A stretch of DNA of 64,000 bases from Candidatus Eubacterium faecigallinarum (GCA_019115455.1 DXDN01000008.1:1-64000), one strand, 5' to 3'; positions 51,101 to 61,264 are shown, counted from the stretch's first letter. A program made the numbers and translations. Notes: generated by a model from the letters alone, not told the origin.

Positions 51101-52084
51101 TTGAAAAAAATTTTAGTATTAATGTTAGCTCTTGCAGTTATCGTATCAGGTGTTTTCGCTGCTTGTTCCAACAAAAACGGCGAAGAGGATTATTCTGAGT
51201 CAGGGCTGGAGGACAGCAACAACGAGTTCGGATTTGAATCCCAGGAAGTAACTGACGAAAACGGCGAAACTGTTACCGACGAAAACGGAAACCCCGTAAC
51301 TACTCAGGTTGCAGTCGTATACGAAACTGATAAAAACGGCAACACCTATGCAATTCCCCTTGACGCTGACGGTAACCCTCAGGAAGACAAAAAATTCCTT
51401 GTTAGCAGCGGCTCTTCAGGCAACAGCAACAATAATAAAGATGATTCAGACGAAGACGAATCAGGAAACAATACCACCACTACAGCTCCTAAAGCCACCG
51501 GAACCACCAAGAAAGATGTTCCTTATACAGAATCTCCTGGCACAACAGAATTTGAGGGAGATGATACAGTTCCGAAAACTTCGGATACAGGCAAGCAGGT
51601 AAACTTCTCTGTTAACGACCAGAATATTATTAAATCAATGCTTGAGGTTCCGTACCTCTACCTTGCAAATTACGAAAACTCTGACGGCGTACCCATGGAA
51701 ATTGCTGTTCACACTGCTGTTTGGATGGCTGAGCGTGACGGAAGTTCAAGAAATGTTTATCCGGCAAGCCCGGTGGTTCTTAATCTTTTCAAATACTACG
51801 GACAAACCGTTATTAATTTCAAAGACAATTGTAACACATCAGCTAATAAAGCCGATGCTCCTATCGAATATAAAAAGAGCAACGACACTTTTGTAATTTC
51901 AAATTACACTCCGAAGGTTCAGTCAGTTACCATTAAAAAGATTGAGGATCTTGGTAATAACAATTACTACAAGGTTACCGCAAGCGTAACAGGCTGTAAC
52001 AAAAAACAGGTAATTGCAATTATCCAGAAAAACCGTCTTGATTCATCACTCGGATTTTCCATCAAGGCACTTAAATGGTCATAA
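51101..52084 (+). CDS. Lipoprotein, unknown function
   Basis: A 327-residue secreted lipoprotein. Signal peptide KKILVLMLALAVIVSGVFAAC with the lipobox cysteine near residue 22. Two imperfect ENGE/NGNPV units (DENGETVTDENGNPVTTQ) and an Asn/Ser/Thr/Asp-rich linker span to about 170. The final 150 residues are a folded domain (QNIIKSMLEVPYLYLANYEN ... KKQVIAIIQKNRLDSS). It starts with TTG 51101; AAGAGGTG is 9 bases upstream. No family recognised. Confidence 0.8.
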   Translation: MKKILVLMLALAVIVSGVFAACSNKNGEEDYSESGLEDSNNEFGFESQEVTDENGETVTDENGNPVTTQVAVVYETDKNGNTYAIPLDADGNPQEDKKFLVSSGSSGNSNNNKDDSDEDESGNNTTTTAPKATGTTKKDVPYTESPGTTEFEGDDTVPKTSDTGKQVNFSVNDQNIIKSMLEVPYLYLANYENSDGVPMEIAVHTAVWMAERDGSSRNVYPASPVVLNLFKYYGQTVINFKDNCNTSANKADAPIEYKKSNDTFVISNYTPKVQSVTIKKIEDLGNNNYYKVTASVTGCNKKQVIAIIQKNRLDSSLGFSIKALKWS

Positions 52085-52100
52085 ATTTATAAGAATACAA

Positions 52101-52132
52101 AAAATAGGAGCGGATATCCGCTCCTATTTTTT
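52101..52132. terminator. Terminator between the lipoprotein and the phosphoesterase
   Basis: AAAATAGGAGCGG/CCGCTCCTATTTT perfect stem around ATAT, with T tracts on both strands; it borders the phosphoesterase stop. Confidence 0.85.
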
Positions 52133-52133
52133 G

Positions 52134-53393
52134 TTATTTTTTCTTTCTTTTTCTTATGGTTTTAACTGTAAATGCTACTGCGGCACTTATAAGACTCACA
52201 GCAGCAGCTCCACCCGCAAGCACCGGCAGAAATACAGTTTTATACTCATAGTAGCCGTGATTTGCTTTATAAATGTTTTTGACCTTATAATCCAGCAGAT
52301 CCTCAAACAAAAGTATCTGTGAATCAAAATCTGTAAGGTCTGATTCATCAAGAGTGATGGTACGCACACCGTGATGGTTCCCGTAACTATAAAATCCGAC
52401 TCCTGGTGCGGCAACTAATTTGATGCCTTTATATTCACCGGCAAAATCGTTGACGTGGTCGTGACCGAAAAATGCGCCTATTATGTCCCCCTGCTCTACC
52501 CAGCTGTCAAACTGACCGTGGTTGACATCAGGAGGGCACGGTCCCTCGTTAAGAGAACCCTGATAAATATAATCAGGATTTATGACATAATACTTGTCGC
52601 TTCTTATACCGTTTCCACGAACGGAACCGGCGGTTGATTTAGGCACTTCGGTAAACATTTCGTAAACCTCAGGCACGGCTATATGCTGAAAAAGCAGTGA
52701 CGGCATTGGCTTGCCGCCGTTTTTTTCTTTAAGAATATCGGAGGTTTGGCGATACCATTTTGTCTGGTCCTCGTGGACATAGCCGTAACCGCCCCCCTCT
52801 TCCTCGGGAGTATAAGGATTAGAGTCAAGAAACCACAGGTTGAATATATCTTTCTCGCCGCTGCTGTCTTTTACAAGCAGGTTATAATTACCGACGCCTG
52901 TCATTTCCTCTCCTTCAACGGCAAGGCAGGTCTTATACTTTTGGAAACAGGATAAAATAAACTCCTTAGCCTCCTCCTCGCTCATTGCGTTTTTTTCGTC
53001 GCAAAGTCCCTCGTGGTCATGATTGCCGAAAACCAGGGCAAAGGGTATTCCCCTGCTGTCTATCGTCTGAGCCACGGCGTCGACAGCTTTTTCAGTGGCG
53101 GCTTTATCAACATTTTTCCACCAGCCGGCAATATTGTCACCCGTCAGAGCAATAAAATCAGGCTGAGTTGCGTCAATCGCCGCATTGATTAAATCAGTGG
53201 TTTCCTTTTGAGGTGTGTCGGTATCCTGAATATCGGACAGCACAAGTATTTTAAATTTGCCGTTTTTAAACTGAAGCGGAGCACCGGAATAAGACGAATA
53301 ATCATCGACTTTTGCTATGTACTGACCTGTCGGAGTCAGAGCCATTGAAGCCGCAACAAAAAGTGACAGAAATTTAGCTGCTTTTTTTAGCAT
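52134..53393 (-). CDS. Secreted calcineurin-like metallophosphoesterase with C-terminal membrane anchor
   Basis: A 419-residue metallophosphoesterase. An N-terminal signal helix (LKKAAKFLSLFVAASMALTP) is followed by the fold: KILVLSDIQDTD, ALTGDNIAGWW, and VFGNHDHEG carry metal ligands, with GAFFGHDHVNDF and a later histidine. A C-terminal helix (VLAGGAAAVSLISAAVAFTV) and KTIRKRKKK tail anchor it to the membrane. ATG 53393 has GGGAGG 7 bases upstream. It likely acts on extracellular nucleotides or phosphate esters. It lies 20 bases after the alpha/beta hydrolase. Confidence 0.85.
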   Translation of the reverse strand: MLKKAAKFLSLFVAASMALTPTGQYIAKVDDYSSYSGAPLQFKNGKFKILVLSDIQDTDTPQKETTDLINAAIDATQPDFIALTGDNIAGWWKNVDKAATEKAVDAVAQTIDSRGIPFALVFGNHDHEGLCDEKNAMSEEEAKEFILSCFQKYKTCLAVEGEEMTGVGNYNLLVKDSSGEKDIFNLWFLDSNPYTPEEEGGGYGYVHEDQTKWYRQTSDILKEKNGGKPMPSLLFQHIAVPEVYEMFTEVPKSTAGSVRGNGIRSDKYYVINPDYIYQGSLNEGPCPPDVNHGQFDSWVEQGDIIGAFFGHDHVNDFAGEYKGIKLVAAPGVGFYSYGNHHGVRTITLDESDLTDFDSQILLFEDLLDYKVKNIYKANHGYYEYKTVFLPVLAGGAAAVSLISAAVAFTVKTIRKRKKK

Positions 53394-53413
53394 ATTTATA
53401 CCTCCCAAAAACA

Positions 53414-54406
53414 TCAAAAATCAACGGATGAATTAAAAGCTGTTTTTCTGTATTTCATCATAAAGTCATTTATTTTATTGATATAAAGTTCTGGCGCTGT
53501 ATAACAGCTTCTTGCATGAACGGCTCCGCTTACGGAAAGAATGTCCTTTGGCGCCGAACAGCTGTCATATAAAATCTTCTGCATATAGTACGGCACAAAA
53601 TCATCATCTTCGCCGTGAATAAACAGCGTAGGCACTGAAGATTTCTTTACGCAGTCAAGAGGCGAAGCATCCTTAAAGGAATAATGGGCAAATAGCCTGC
53701 AATATAAATCGCATATATAAAGTAGCGGAAAAGCAGGCAGATGAAAGGAAGTTTTAAGCTGATAAGAAAATTCATCCCATGCGCTGGTATAAGAACAGTC
53801 AGCTATAATGCCCCTGACATTCGTATCTTTTACTTTATTGCTCATCATCAGTACCGTGGCGGCGCCCATAGAAACACCCAGAAGAAAAACATCATAGTTT
53901 TTAAACTTATTTTGGGTATATTCAAGCCACCTCATGCCGTCCTCAGACTCATGCGTACCGTAGCCCATATACTTTCCGTCGCTGATGCCACAGCCACGAT
54001 GCTCAGGCAAAACAAGCGTATAACCAAGTTTATAAAGATGTGGTATCATAAAGCAAAATTCACCCATGGCGCTGCTTCTGGCGCCGTGACAGGCGATAAC
54101 AACGCAGCCGTTGGGATTATCGGGTCGCAGGATATGTCCTTTAATACGCTCTGAATTATCCGCTTTTAGCGTTACATGCTCGAAAGGCAGGGATTTTAAT
54201 TTTTCTTCAGCAACTGCTGCATCCGCATCATAGGAATCAGGCATTTCGTTACCCGCCATAAAACTCTCAACAGTACGAACAACAAAAGCCGGAAGTGAAA
54301 CCGGCTTTGTACAAATAAGATAACTGAATATAAAGCCACATATCAATAATGTAATCAATATCAAAACCGCTATAACAACTATAACGGTTATCAATGCCGT
54401 TTTCAA
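53414..54406 (-). CDS. Membrane-bound alpha/beta hydrolase
   Basis: A 330-residue protein. One N-terminal membrane helix (ITVIVVIAVLILITLLICGF) precedes an alpha/beta hydrolase with VVIACHGARSS, nucleophile GVSMGAAT, DCSYTS and a later HGEDDDFVP, giving a Ser-Asp-His triad (His in GAVHARS). It resembles the BAAT/AB-hydrolase group of lipid or peptide hydrolases. The start is TTG 54406 with AGGAGGAG upstream. Substrate unknown. Confidence 0.85.
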   Translation of the reverse strand: MKTALITVIVVIAVLILITLLICGFIFSYLICTKPVSLPAFVVRTVESFMAGNEMPDSYDADAAVAEEKLKSLPFEHVTLKADNSERIKGHILRPDNPNGCVVIACHGARSSAMGEFCFMIPHLYKLGYTLVLPEHRGCGISDGKYMGYGTHESEDGMRWLEYTQNKFKNYDVFLLGVSMGAATVLMMSNKVKDTNVRGIIADCSYTSAWDEFSYQLKTSFHLPAFPLLYICDLYCRLFAHYSFKDASPLDCVKKSSVPTLFIHGEDDDFVPYYMQKILYDSCSAPKDILSVSGAVHARSCYTAPELYINKINDFMMKYRKTAFNSSVDF

Positions 54407-54498
54407 ATAACTCCTCCTGTCTTGTTAAAGAGACCGCAGATTTGTCACGGTAGTTACATGTTTATGCGAACGATTCAGCGTTTGTATTCAATAAAAAA

Positions 54499-54951
54499 TT
54501 AATAAAGCTTTTCTCCGTTTTCGATAGCCATTATCTGATTAACACGAGTAAGGTGTCTGCCGCCTTCAAACTCAGTATTCAAAAAGACCTCCACCAGCTC
54601 GCAGGCAAGTCCTGCACCGACTACACGGTCCCCCAGGCAGAGCACATTAGCGTCGTTATGAGCACGCGTATACTTTGCGCTGAAATAATCTGAGCAGCAG
54701 CAAGCACGTATACCCCTGACTTTATTTGCCGCCATGGATATTCCTACTCCTGTTCCGCAGCAGAGAATCGCTCTGTCACACTCGCCTGAAACCACTTTGT
54801 CGCACGCTTTCTGAGCAGAAATCGCATAATCAAATCTCTCTGGCGAATAGCAGCCAACGTCGGTATATTCGATATTTTTTTCATCAAGATACTTCTTAAT
54901 CTCCTCTTTAAGAGGGAAACCTGCATGGTCACTACCCAAAGCAATCATATT
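54499..54951 (-). CDS. rpiB: Ribose-5-phosphate isomerase B
   Basis: A 150-residue RpiB/LacA-family isomerase. IALGSDHAGFPLKEEIKKYL at the start, the catalytic cysteine in CGTGVGISMAANKVRGIRACCC, and HNDANVLCLGDR. ATG 54951 gives the canonical N-terminus; ATG 54966, overlapping the tsaB stop, is an alternative. It interconverts ribose 5-phosphate and ribulose 5-phosphate. Confidence 0.93.
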   Translation of the reverse strand, partial: NMIALGSDHAGFPLKEEIKKYLDEKNIEYTDVGCYSPERFDYAISAQKACDKVVSGECDRAILCCGTGVGISMAANKVRGIRACCCSDYFSAKYTRAHNDANVLCLGDRVVGAGLACELVEVFLNTEFEGGRHLTRVNQIMAIENGEKLY

Positions 54952-54962
54952 CTTTCTCACTT

Positions 54963-55634
54963 TCATTTATTCTTTTTTAGCTTAAGCTCACGCTCAGCCT
55001 GACTCATCCTAAGATAAACAGGCATAAGTGCGGCAGCTGAAATTCTCTCTTTATTAAGCGCCGCCTTTGCCACTCCGATACCGTTTTGATATCTAACATC
55101 CTCGTCAGCAAGAGTTACGTTATCAATTCCGATATTGTTATAGCAAAGCTCTGCGCCGTCGCCGGCAATTATAACGTTACTGTACTGTTTAAGCTCCTGC
55201 CTGAGCACATCTATGGAAACAGATCTGTCATCGCACAGTCTTGTTATCACACCGTCTTGTGCACGGAAAAGTGCGTTATAAAACTGCATTCGCCTTGCGT
55301 CCATTACTGCGCATATAACAGCATTTTTATCCGTAAAATTATAGGCAATCGCCTCCAGCGTGGATACGCTGATACAGGGAATTTCATTTTCAAACGCAAG
55401 ACCTTTTACCGTAGCCACTCCGATTCTGACGCCTGTAAAAGAACCGGGACCTGCCGTAACCGCAATGGCATCAAGCTCGCTGAAACTTCTGCCCTGCATT
55501 ACCCTTTTTATCATGGGCAAAAGCGTCTCGCTGTGGGTAAGTCCTGCGTTGATAAATTCATTTTTTATCACAATGTCACCGTCCGTCAAAGCGGCGGAAG
55601 CCGTAACTGCGGACGAATCAACAGACAAAATCAT
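54963..55634 (-). CDS. tsaB: tRNA threonylcarbamoyladenosine biosynthesis protein TsaB
   Basis: A 223-residue ASKHA-fold protein. ILSVDSSAVTASAALTDGD and AVTAGPGSFTGVRIGVATVKGLA are TsaB signatures. It supports TsaD in making t6A37 in ANN-decoding tRNAs. It overlaps tsaE by 4 bases (ATGA). Confidence 0.93.
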   Translation of the reverse strand: MILSVDSSAVTASAALTDGDIVIKNEFINAGLTHSETLLPMIKRVMQGRSFSELDAIAVTAGPGSFTGVRIGVATVKGLAFENEIPCISVSTLEAIAYNFTDKNAVICAVMDARRMQFYNALFRAQDGVITRLCDDRSVSIDVLRQELKQYSNVIIAGDGAELCYNNIGIDNVTLADEDVRYQNGIGVAKAALNKERISAAALMPVYLRMSQAERELKLKKNK

Positions 55635-56065
55635 TCTTCAACCTCTGATTTAAGATAAATTTTAAATAACCTTGAGTTTTCGTCTTTCTTTGATATTTCA
55701 ACAATTAGTGAATCCTCCGGGAGAGCACCGTAAACATTCTCGCTCCACTCCACAGCCATATACGCTCCGGTGTCGAGAAAATCAAAAAATCCCGTTGAGT
55801 AAAGGTCGTCCCATCCGTCAACACGGTACATATCAAAGTGGTAAAGAGTGTTTTCACTGCCGATATAAGTGTTACAGATAGCAAAGGTGGGTGATGACAC
55901 GTCAGCGTCAATGCCAAGTCCTTTTGCCAAACCTGTAGTAAACGCCGTTTTACCCATACCAAGGCCGCCTATGAAGGCAACTACGCTGCCCTTTTTCAGC
56001 TTTTTAGCTACGCTTTCGCCCAGTGCGACTGTTTCTTCATAGCTGTTTGTTACATACTCTTTCAT
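55631..56065 (-). CDS. tsaE: tRNA threonylcarbamoyladenosine biosynthesis ATPase TsaE
   Basis: A 144-residue ATPase with Walker A GGLGMGKTAFTTGLAKGLG near residue 40 and VDGWDDLYSTGFFDFL downstream. It drives the TsaBDE complex. ATG 56065 overlaps the fhs stop (ATGA); the longer frame to 56167 is inside fhs. Confidence 0.92.
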   Translation of the reverse strand: MKEYVTNSYEETVALGESVAKKLKKGSVVAFIGGLGMGKTAFTTGLAKGLGIDADVSSPTFAICNTYIGSENTLYHFDMYRVDGWDDLYSTGFFDFLDTGAYMAVEWSENVYGALPEDSLIVEISKKDENSRLFKIYLKSEVEE

Positions 56066-57732
56066 CAGAAAAGTCCTACGGTATTGCCGTTTTCGTCTAT
56101 GTCGATGCTGTATGCCGCCGGATTCTTTGAAAGCCCCGGCATGGTCATTATGGAGCCGGTCTGGCACACAACAAATCCTGCTCCGTTAGAAAGAGTGGCT
56201 GAGGAAACGGTGATTCTGAAATGCTCAGGTCTTCCCAGGGCTTTCGGATCATCAGAAAGGCTGTACTGAGTCTTAGCCATACACACAGGCATGTTGTCAG
56301 CTCCAAGGGCAATAAACTCATCAAGGCTCTTTTTCGCCTCTTTTGTATAGTCAACTCCGTCGGCGCCGTATATTTCCCTGGCAATAGTCTCTATCTTCTG
56401 ATAAAGGGGCATATCAGTGTCGTAAAGATAGTGGAAATTGTTTTCCTTCTCACAGGCATCGGCAACTTTCTGAGCAAGCTCCTTTGAACCCTCGCCGCCT
56501 TCAGCAAAACATTTTGTAACGGCGAAATCAGCTCCCCTGCTCTCACAAAAGCTTTTTACAAATTCGATTTCTCTGTCAGTATCGGCATAAAAATGATTTA
56601 TTGCCACAACCACCGGCACGCCGAACTTCTTAAGATTATCAATATGCGCTGCGAGGTTTGCGCTGCCCTTTTCCAGCGCCTGCATATTCTCCTGAGTGAG
56701 CATGCTCTTATCAACGCCGCCGTTATATTTCATTGAGCGGACTGTGGAAACAAGAACTATGCATGACGGCTTGATGCCGGCAAAGCGGCACTTTATATCA
56801 AGGAATTTCTCAGCGCCGAGGTCAGAGCCGAAACCTGCCTCAGTAATACAGTAATCGCCGAGTTTAAGAGCCGCCTTAGTGGCTCTTATGGAATTACAGC
56901 CGTGAGCGATATTGGCAAAGGGACCGCCGTGCATAATAACCGGGGTGTTTTCCAGAGTCTGAACGAGATTGGGCTTTATAGCGTCCTTAAGCAAAACAGT
57001 CATAGCGCCGTCTGCCTTGATATCACGGCAATAAACAGGTTTGCCGTCATAGGTATAGGCAACAAGAATATCTCCAAGCCTCTTTTTAAGGTCGAACAGA
57101 TCCTCAGCAAGGCAGAGTATTGCCATTACCTCTGAAGCAACTGTAATAATAAAATGGTCCTCACGAGGTATTCCGTTAAGCTTGCCGCCCAGTGAGCAAA
57201 CAATATTTCTCAGGGCACGGTCGTTCATATCAAGACAGCGCTTTATCATTACACGGCGCTGATCGATACCCAGTACATTACCCTGCTGGATATGATTGTC
57301 AAGAATAGCGCACATAAGGTTGTTTGCGCTGGTGATTGCGTGCATATCCCCTGTGAAATGAAGATTGATATCCTCCATTGGTACAACCTGGGAATATCCG
57401 CCTCCTGCTGCGCCGCCTTTTATGCCGAATACGGGACCGAGGGACGGCTCACGAAGGGCAATAACAGCGTTCTTGCCGATCTTTGCCATACCCTGACCGA
57501 GTCCGATAGATACTGTGGTTTTACCCTCACCGGCTGGGGTGGGATTTACTGCGGTAACAAGCACAAGCTTGCCGTTCTTCTTGTCAGACAATTTGTTAAG
57601 AGCATTGTCGGAAATTTTAGCTTTATAGTGACCGTAAGGCTCGATATCGTTTTCATCAATGCCGAGTTTTTCAGCAATTTCTGTAATTTTTTTCATCTTA
57701 GCCTGCTGGGCTATTTCAATATCAGTAAGCAT
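56065..57732 (-). CDS. fhs: Formate--tetrahydrofolate ligase
   Basis: A 555-residue enzyme making 10-formyl-THF from formate, THF and [21 protein letters not shown] near residue 68 is the nucleotide loop; [20 protein letters not shown] is a family signature. ATG 57732 has GGGAG 7 bases upstream. Length matches the family (about 556). It can serve one-carbon supply or the Wood-Ljungdahl methyl branch; the latter is not shown by this window. Confidence 0.96.
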   Translation of the reverse strand: MLTDIEIAQQAKMKKITEIAEKLGIDENDIEPYGHYKAKISDNALNKLSDKKNGKLVLVTAVNPTPAGEGKTTVSIGLGQGMAKIGKNAVIALREPSLGPVFGIKGGAAGGGYSQVVPMEDINLHFTGDMHAITSANNLMCAILDNHIQQGNVLGIDQRRVMIKRCLDMNDRALRNIVCSLGGKLNGIPREDHFIITVASEVMAILCLAEDLFDLKKRLGDILVAYTYDGKPVYCRDIKADGAMTVLLKDAIKPNLVQTLENTPVIMHGGPFANIAHGCNSIRATKAALKLGDYCITEAGFGSDLGAEKFLDIKCRFAGIKPSCIVLVSTVRSMKYNGGVDKSMLTQENMQALEKGSANLAAHIDNLKKFGVPVVVAINHFYADTDREIEFVKSFCESRGADFAVTKCFAEGGEGSKELAQKVADACEKENNFHYLYDTDMPLYQKIETIAREIYGADGVDYTKEAKKSLDEFIALGADNMPVCMAKTQYSLSDDPKALGRPEHFRITVSSATLSNGAGFVVCQTGSIMTMPGLSKNPAAYSIDIDENGNTVGLF

Positions 57733-57759
57733 AAAAGCGCTCCCTTCTTTAGTCAATCT

Positions 57760-57788
57760 ATTATATCATAAGAAAAAATGTATTCCAA
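57760..57788 (-). promoter_or_regulatory. Promoter of the fhs-tsaE-tsaB-rpiB operon
   Basis: On the minus strand TTGGAA (57788-57783), 17 bases, TATAAT (57765-57760). Confidence 0.65.
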
Positions 57789-57900
57789 GTATTAAATTTA
57801 ACAAAGTTGACATAATTTTGCTCTTGACTTGAAAAAGCAACTATATTTTAATATAATATATGTAACTTACAACGCAAAGGAGGGCAGTGCCGCAGACATA

Positions 57901-59055
57901 ATGAAAATCAAACAAAACAAAATAGGCTTTTTCGGCGGACTTGATTTTGTAACACTGATTACTGCCCTGATTTCATCAGCATACGGGCTTGCGCTGGTAT
58001 ACAGCGCTACATACTCAAGCCTCACTGACGGACAAGTGATATCAGGCGGCGTCAGGTCAATGCTCGTTTCCGTATTTGGCGGAATCGTACTTGCGCTTGT
58101 TCTGTGCAATATCGACTATGAAATCATTTCAAAGCTATGGCCGATCATTGCAGGCGGCTGTATACTCCTAATGCTCGTTACGCTGGTATTCGGTCAGGCT
58201 GCCAATCCTGACAGACCAGACGCAAGATCATGGCTTGATTTCGGAGTATTCACATTCCAGTCGTCCGAGCTTCTTAAGGTGGGATTCATCATCTCTTTCT
58301 CATATCATCTTGATATGGTTAAGGACAAGATTAACAGGCTCAAGACAATTGTTCCCCTTGTTATTCACGGAATGATACCCATTGCGCTGGTAATCGCCAC
58401 CGGCGACGCCGGTTCCGCTCTTGTTTTCCTTTTGATGTTTATCGGGATGCTTTTTTTCGCTAAGGTAAACATCGGCTACTTTGTTGCCGGCATATGCACG
58501 CTGATTGTCGGATTTGCCGCAGCGTGGAAGCTCAACATTATCAACGGTCTTCAGAGGGAGAGAATAACGGCTCTTTTTTATCCGGAGCTTTATGAGGACA
58601 CGTTATATCAGCAAACCAACGGTAAAATCGCTATAGGCAGCGGCGGATGGTTCGGCGAGGGATTCTTAAACGGAAGCATGACCCAAAGCGGCGCCGTTCC
58701 TGTTAACGACAACGACATGATTCTGTCAGTTGCCGGCGAGGAATTCGGATACATCGGCACAATTGCTGTTATTATCCTGCTGCTCATACTTACCATGAGG
58801 GTCTTTTTTACCGGACTTAAAGCAAGGGATAACGTAGGTTACCTAATGTGCAGCGGAATAACGGTAATGCTTTTTGCTCAAATATTTATTAATATCGGCA
58901 TGGAGCTTTCCCTGCTTCCCACAATCGGCATAACTCTTCCGCTTTTCTCAGCCGGCGGGTCATCGTCAATATGCATATATCTTGCTCTTGGTATTGAAAT
59001 GAGCGTATACCGATATTCAAAATCCCAAAGCAAGGCGCTGTTTTATACATCTTAA
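57901..59055 (+). CDS. RodA/FtsW/SpoVE family peptidoglycan polymerase
   Basis: A 384-residue SEDS protein with ten helices. It begins KIKQNKIGFFGGLDFVTLITALISS and ends in the conserved LLPTIGITLPLFSAGGSS near residue 355. SEDS proteins polymerise lipid II into glycan strands, with RodA acting in elongation and FtsW in division. ATG 57901 is used; AGGAGG lies 17 bases upstream, longer than usual. The nearby gene set does not decide RodA against SpoVE. Confidence 0.85.
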   Translation: MKIKQNKIGFFGGLDFVTLITALISSAYGLALVYSATYSSLTDGQVISGGVRSMLVSVFGGIVLALVLCNIDYEIISKLWPIIAGGCILLMLVTLVFGQAANPDRPDARSWLDFGVFTFQSSELLKVGFIISFSYHLDMVKDKINRLKTIVPLVIHGMIPIALVIATGDAGSALVFLLMFIGMLFFAKVNIGYFVAGICTLIVGFAAAWKLNIINGLQRERITALFYPELYEDTLYQQTNGKIAIGSGGWFGEGFLNGSMTQSGAVPVNDNDMILSVAGEEFGYIGTIAVIILLLILTMRVFFTGLKARDNVGYLMCSGITVMLFAQIFINIGMELSLLPTIGITLPLFSAGGSSSICIYLALGIEMSVYRYSKSQSKALFYTS

Positions 59056-59063
59056 TAAAACGC

Positions 59064-59096
59064 AAAACAGGACTGTGTTTAACAGTCCTGTTTTTT
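59064..59096. terminator. Terminator between the SEDS gene and porB
   Basis: AAAACAGGACTGT/ACAGTCCTGTTTT stem with T tract, shared by convergent genes. Confidence 0.85.
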
Positions 59097-59125
59097 ACGT
59101 ATATAGAGTATTACACTTAATTAAA

Positions 59126-60067
59126 TCAAGCTCCGCGGAAGTCGCTGCATCTTTCAAGAAGCTCATACCAGCGGCGGTCAACCTCTTTTTGGAAAGCTTC
59201 AATCATCCATTCGTTGCCCGGCTTGAACATATGCTTAAATCTGCCCTGTTTAACAAGCCATTCCTCAATAGGCACATAATTTCTCGGCTCATAGTTGAGT
59301 ATCCACTTGCCGTCCACTACTTCAAACAGAGGCCAGTAACGGGTTTCAACCGCCAGCTTGCATATCTCCATTATATCATAAGTAGGATATCTCCATCCTC
59401 TGGGGCACGGCGCCATTATGTTAAGAAATGCTGCGCCCTTTGTATAGATTGCTTTTTCTGACTTTCTGTAAAGGTCACGGAAATTCTGCACAAATGTTGT
59501 CTGAGCAACATACGGCACCTGATGCTCGGCAATAATTGCCGCCAGATCTTTTCTGTACTGCGGCTTGCCGGTTGACTGTCTGCCCACAGGAGTAGTGGTT
59601 GTATCGGCAAACATGGGAGTTGCTGAAGAACGCTGGATACCTGTATTCATATAAGCTCCGTTATCGTAGCAAACATATACCATATCGTGTCCGCGCTCCA
59701 TAGCGCCGCTGAGGGACTGAAAGCCGATATCGTAAGTACCGCCATCGCCGCCGAAGGTGATAAATTTGAACGTATCGTCGAGCTTGCCTTTTCTTTTGAG
59801 AACGTTATACGCTCCCTCAACGCCTGACATTGTTGCACCGGCATTTTCAAAAGCGTTATGGATATAGCTGTCCTTATACGCTGTATAAGGATACATAAAT
59901 GTAGAAACCTCAAGGCATCCCGTTGCATTGCCGATTACTGCTTTATCACCTGGTTTAAGCGCCTTAAGCACATTTCTTACTGCAATGGTTCCGCCGCAGC
60001 CTGCGCACATTCTGTGGCCGCCTGCAAGACGATCTTCTCTGCTTGCGTACTCTTTAAAATTATACAT
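59126..60067 (-). CDS. porB: 2-oxoacid:ferredoxin oxidoreductase beta subunit
   Basis: A 313-residue TPP-binding subunit. CAGCGG near residue 21 and a later ATGCLEV give cluster ligands; TFGGDGGTYDIGFQSLSGAMERG holds the GDG-type TPP motif and VCYDNGAYMNTGIQRS its partner. It makes the active core with PorA and transfers electrons to ferredoxin. It aligns by eye with Thermotoga PorB. Fourth gene of porCDAB, 11 bases after porA. Pyruvate or branched-chain 2-oxoacids are possible substrates. Confidence 0.92.
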   Translation of the reverse strand: MYNFKEYASREDRLAGGHRMCAGCGGTIAVRNVLKALKPGDKAVIGNATGCLEVSTFMYPYTAYKDSYIHNAFENAGATMSGVEGAYNVLKRKGKLDDTFKFITFGGDGGTYDIGFQSLSGAMERGHDMVYVCYDNGAYMNTGIQRSSATPMFADTTTTPVGRQSTGKPQYRKDLAAIIAEHQVPYVAQTTFVQNFRDLYRKSEKAIYTKGAAFLNIMAPCPRGWRYPTYDIMEICKLAVETRYWPLFEVVDGKWILNYEPRNYVPIEEWLVKQGRFKHMFKPGNEWMIEAFQKEVDRRWYELLERCSDFRGA

Positions 60068-60078
60068 AATCGTCCTCC

Positions 60079-61260
60079 TTACTCTCTGACGCCCATATAG
60101 CGGTACGGATTTTCCACCTTACCGTCCTGCGCAATTTTCTCAAGTTCTTTATAAACGCCAACCATATCTGACACCTTAACATCACGTCCGCCGAGTCCGT
60201 AAACATAGTTTACAGTAAGGACATCTGATTTCGCTCTGTAAAGTGCAGTTGTGACTTCTGAGCCGATTGGTCCGCAGTTATCGTTATATGATTCGGTTCT
60301 GTCCATAAGCGCAACGGCTTTTACACCGCTGAGCGCCTTAACAATCTCATCAGCCGGGAACGGGCGGAAAAGTCTTATTTTAATAAGACCTGCTTTGATG
60401 CCCTGTTCTCTGAGAGAATCAACAGCGTCCTTAGTAGTGCCGGCTGCGGAACCTATGATAACAACGGCATATTCAGCGTCGTCCATTCTGTATTCTTCAA
60501 AGAGTCCGTATTTTCTGCCGGTAAGCTTCGCATACTCCTCAGCCACATCAAGAGTTACCTGCTTGGCATTCTTTAAAGCCTCTGCCTGGGCTCTCTTTGC
60601 TTCAAAATAATAATTTGTAACGCTGTAGGGACCTACTGCCATGGGGCAATCGGGATTAAGAAGTGAATTTTCCGGGCAATACTCGCCTACAAAATTCTTT
60701 ACCTCATCGTCCTCGTTAAGAACTATATTCTCCACAGCATGTGAAGTTATAAAACCGTCCTGACAAACCATTACCGGAAGCATAACATCCTTGTGCTCGG
60801 CAATACGATAAGCCATACAAAGGTTGTCATAGACCTCCTGATTGTTCTCGGCATAAATCTGAATCCAGCCCGAATCCCTTGCTCCCATAGAATCGCTGTG
60901 GTCGCAGTTGATATTGATAGGACCGGAGAGCGCTCTGTTTACTAAAGTCAAAACGCAGGGAAGTCTGTTTGACGCAGCAAGGTAAAGTTCCTCCCACATC
61001 AGCGCCATACCTGCCGAAGAGGTGGCAGTTACGCTTCTTGCGCCTGCTGATTCAGCGCCGATTACTGCTGACATTGCCGAATGCTCCGACTCAACAGGAA
61101 TAAACTCGCTGTCAACCTGACCGTTTGCCACCAGCTTGGAAAAATACTGGGGAATCTCTGTGGACGGAGTGATAGGAAATGCCGCCATAACGTCCGGATT
61201 AATCTGTCTTAAAGCCTCGGCAACAGCCTCGTTGCCGCTTAATCTGTCTTTTCTTGCCAT
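60079..61260 (-). CDS. porA: 2-oxoacid:ferredoxin oxidoreductase alpha subunit
   Basis: A 393-residue subunit with the pyrimidine-binding domain (NEAVAEALRQINPDVMAAFPITPSTEI, VESEHSAMSAVIGAESAGARS and TSSAGMALMWEELY). It pairs with PorB for TPP catalysis. The C-terminal transketolase-like domain ends YRYMGVRE. It is 4 bases after porD. Confidence 0.93.
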   Translation of the reverse strand: MARKDRLSGNEAVAEALRQINPDVMAAFPITPSTEIPQYFSKLVANGQVDSEFIPVESEHSAMSAVIGAESAGARSVTATSSAGMALMWEELYLAASNRLPCVLTLVNRALSGPININCDHSDSMGARDSGWIQIYAENNQEVYDNLCMAYRIAEHKDVMLPVMVCQDGFITSHAVENIVLNEDDEVKNFVGEYCPENSLLNPDCPMAVGPYSVTNYYFEAKRAQAEALKNAKQVTLDVAEEYAKLTGRKYGLFEEYRMDDAEYAVVIIGSAAGTTKDAVDSLREQGIKAGLIKIRLFRPFPADEIVKALSGVKAVALMDRTESYNDNCGPIGSEVTTALYRAKSDVLTVNYVYGLGGRDVKVSDMVGVYKELEKIAQDGKVENPYRYMGVRE

Positions 61261-61264
61261 AAGA

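Noticed and set aside
57791-57805. Rex site in front of fhs (TTTGTTAAATTTAAT)
   Set aside because: Only one half-site is recognisable; the other half lacks the TTAACAA arm.
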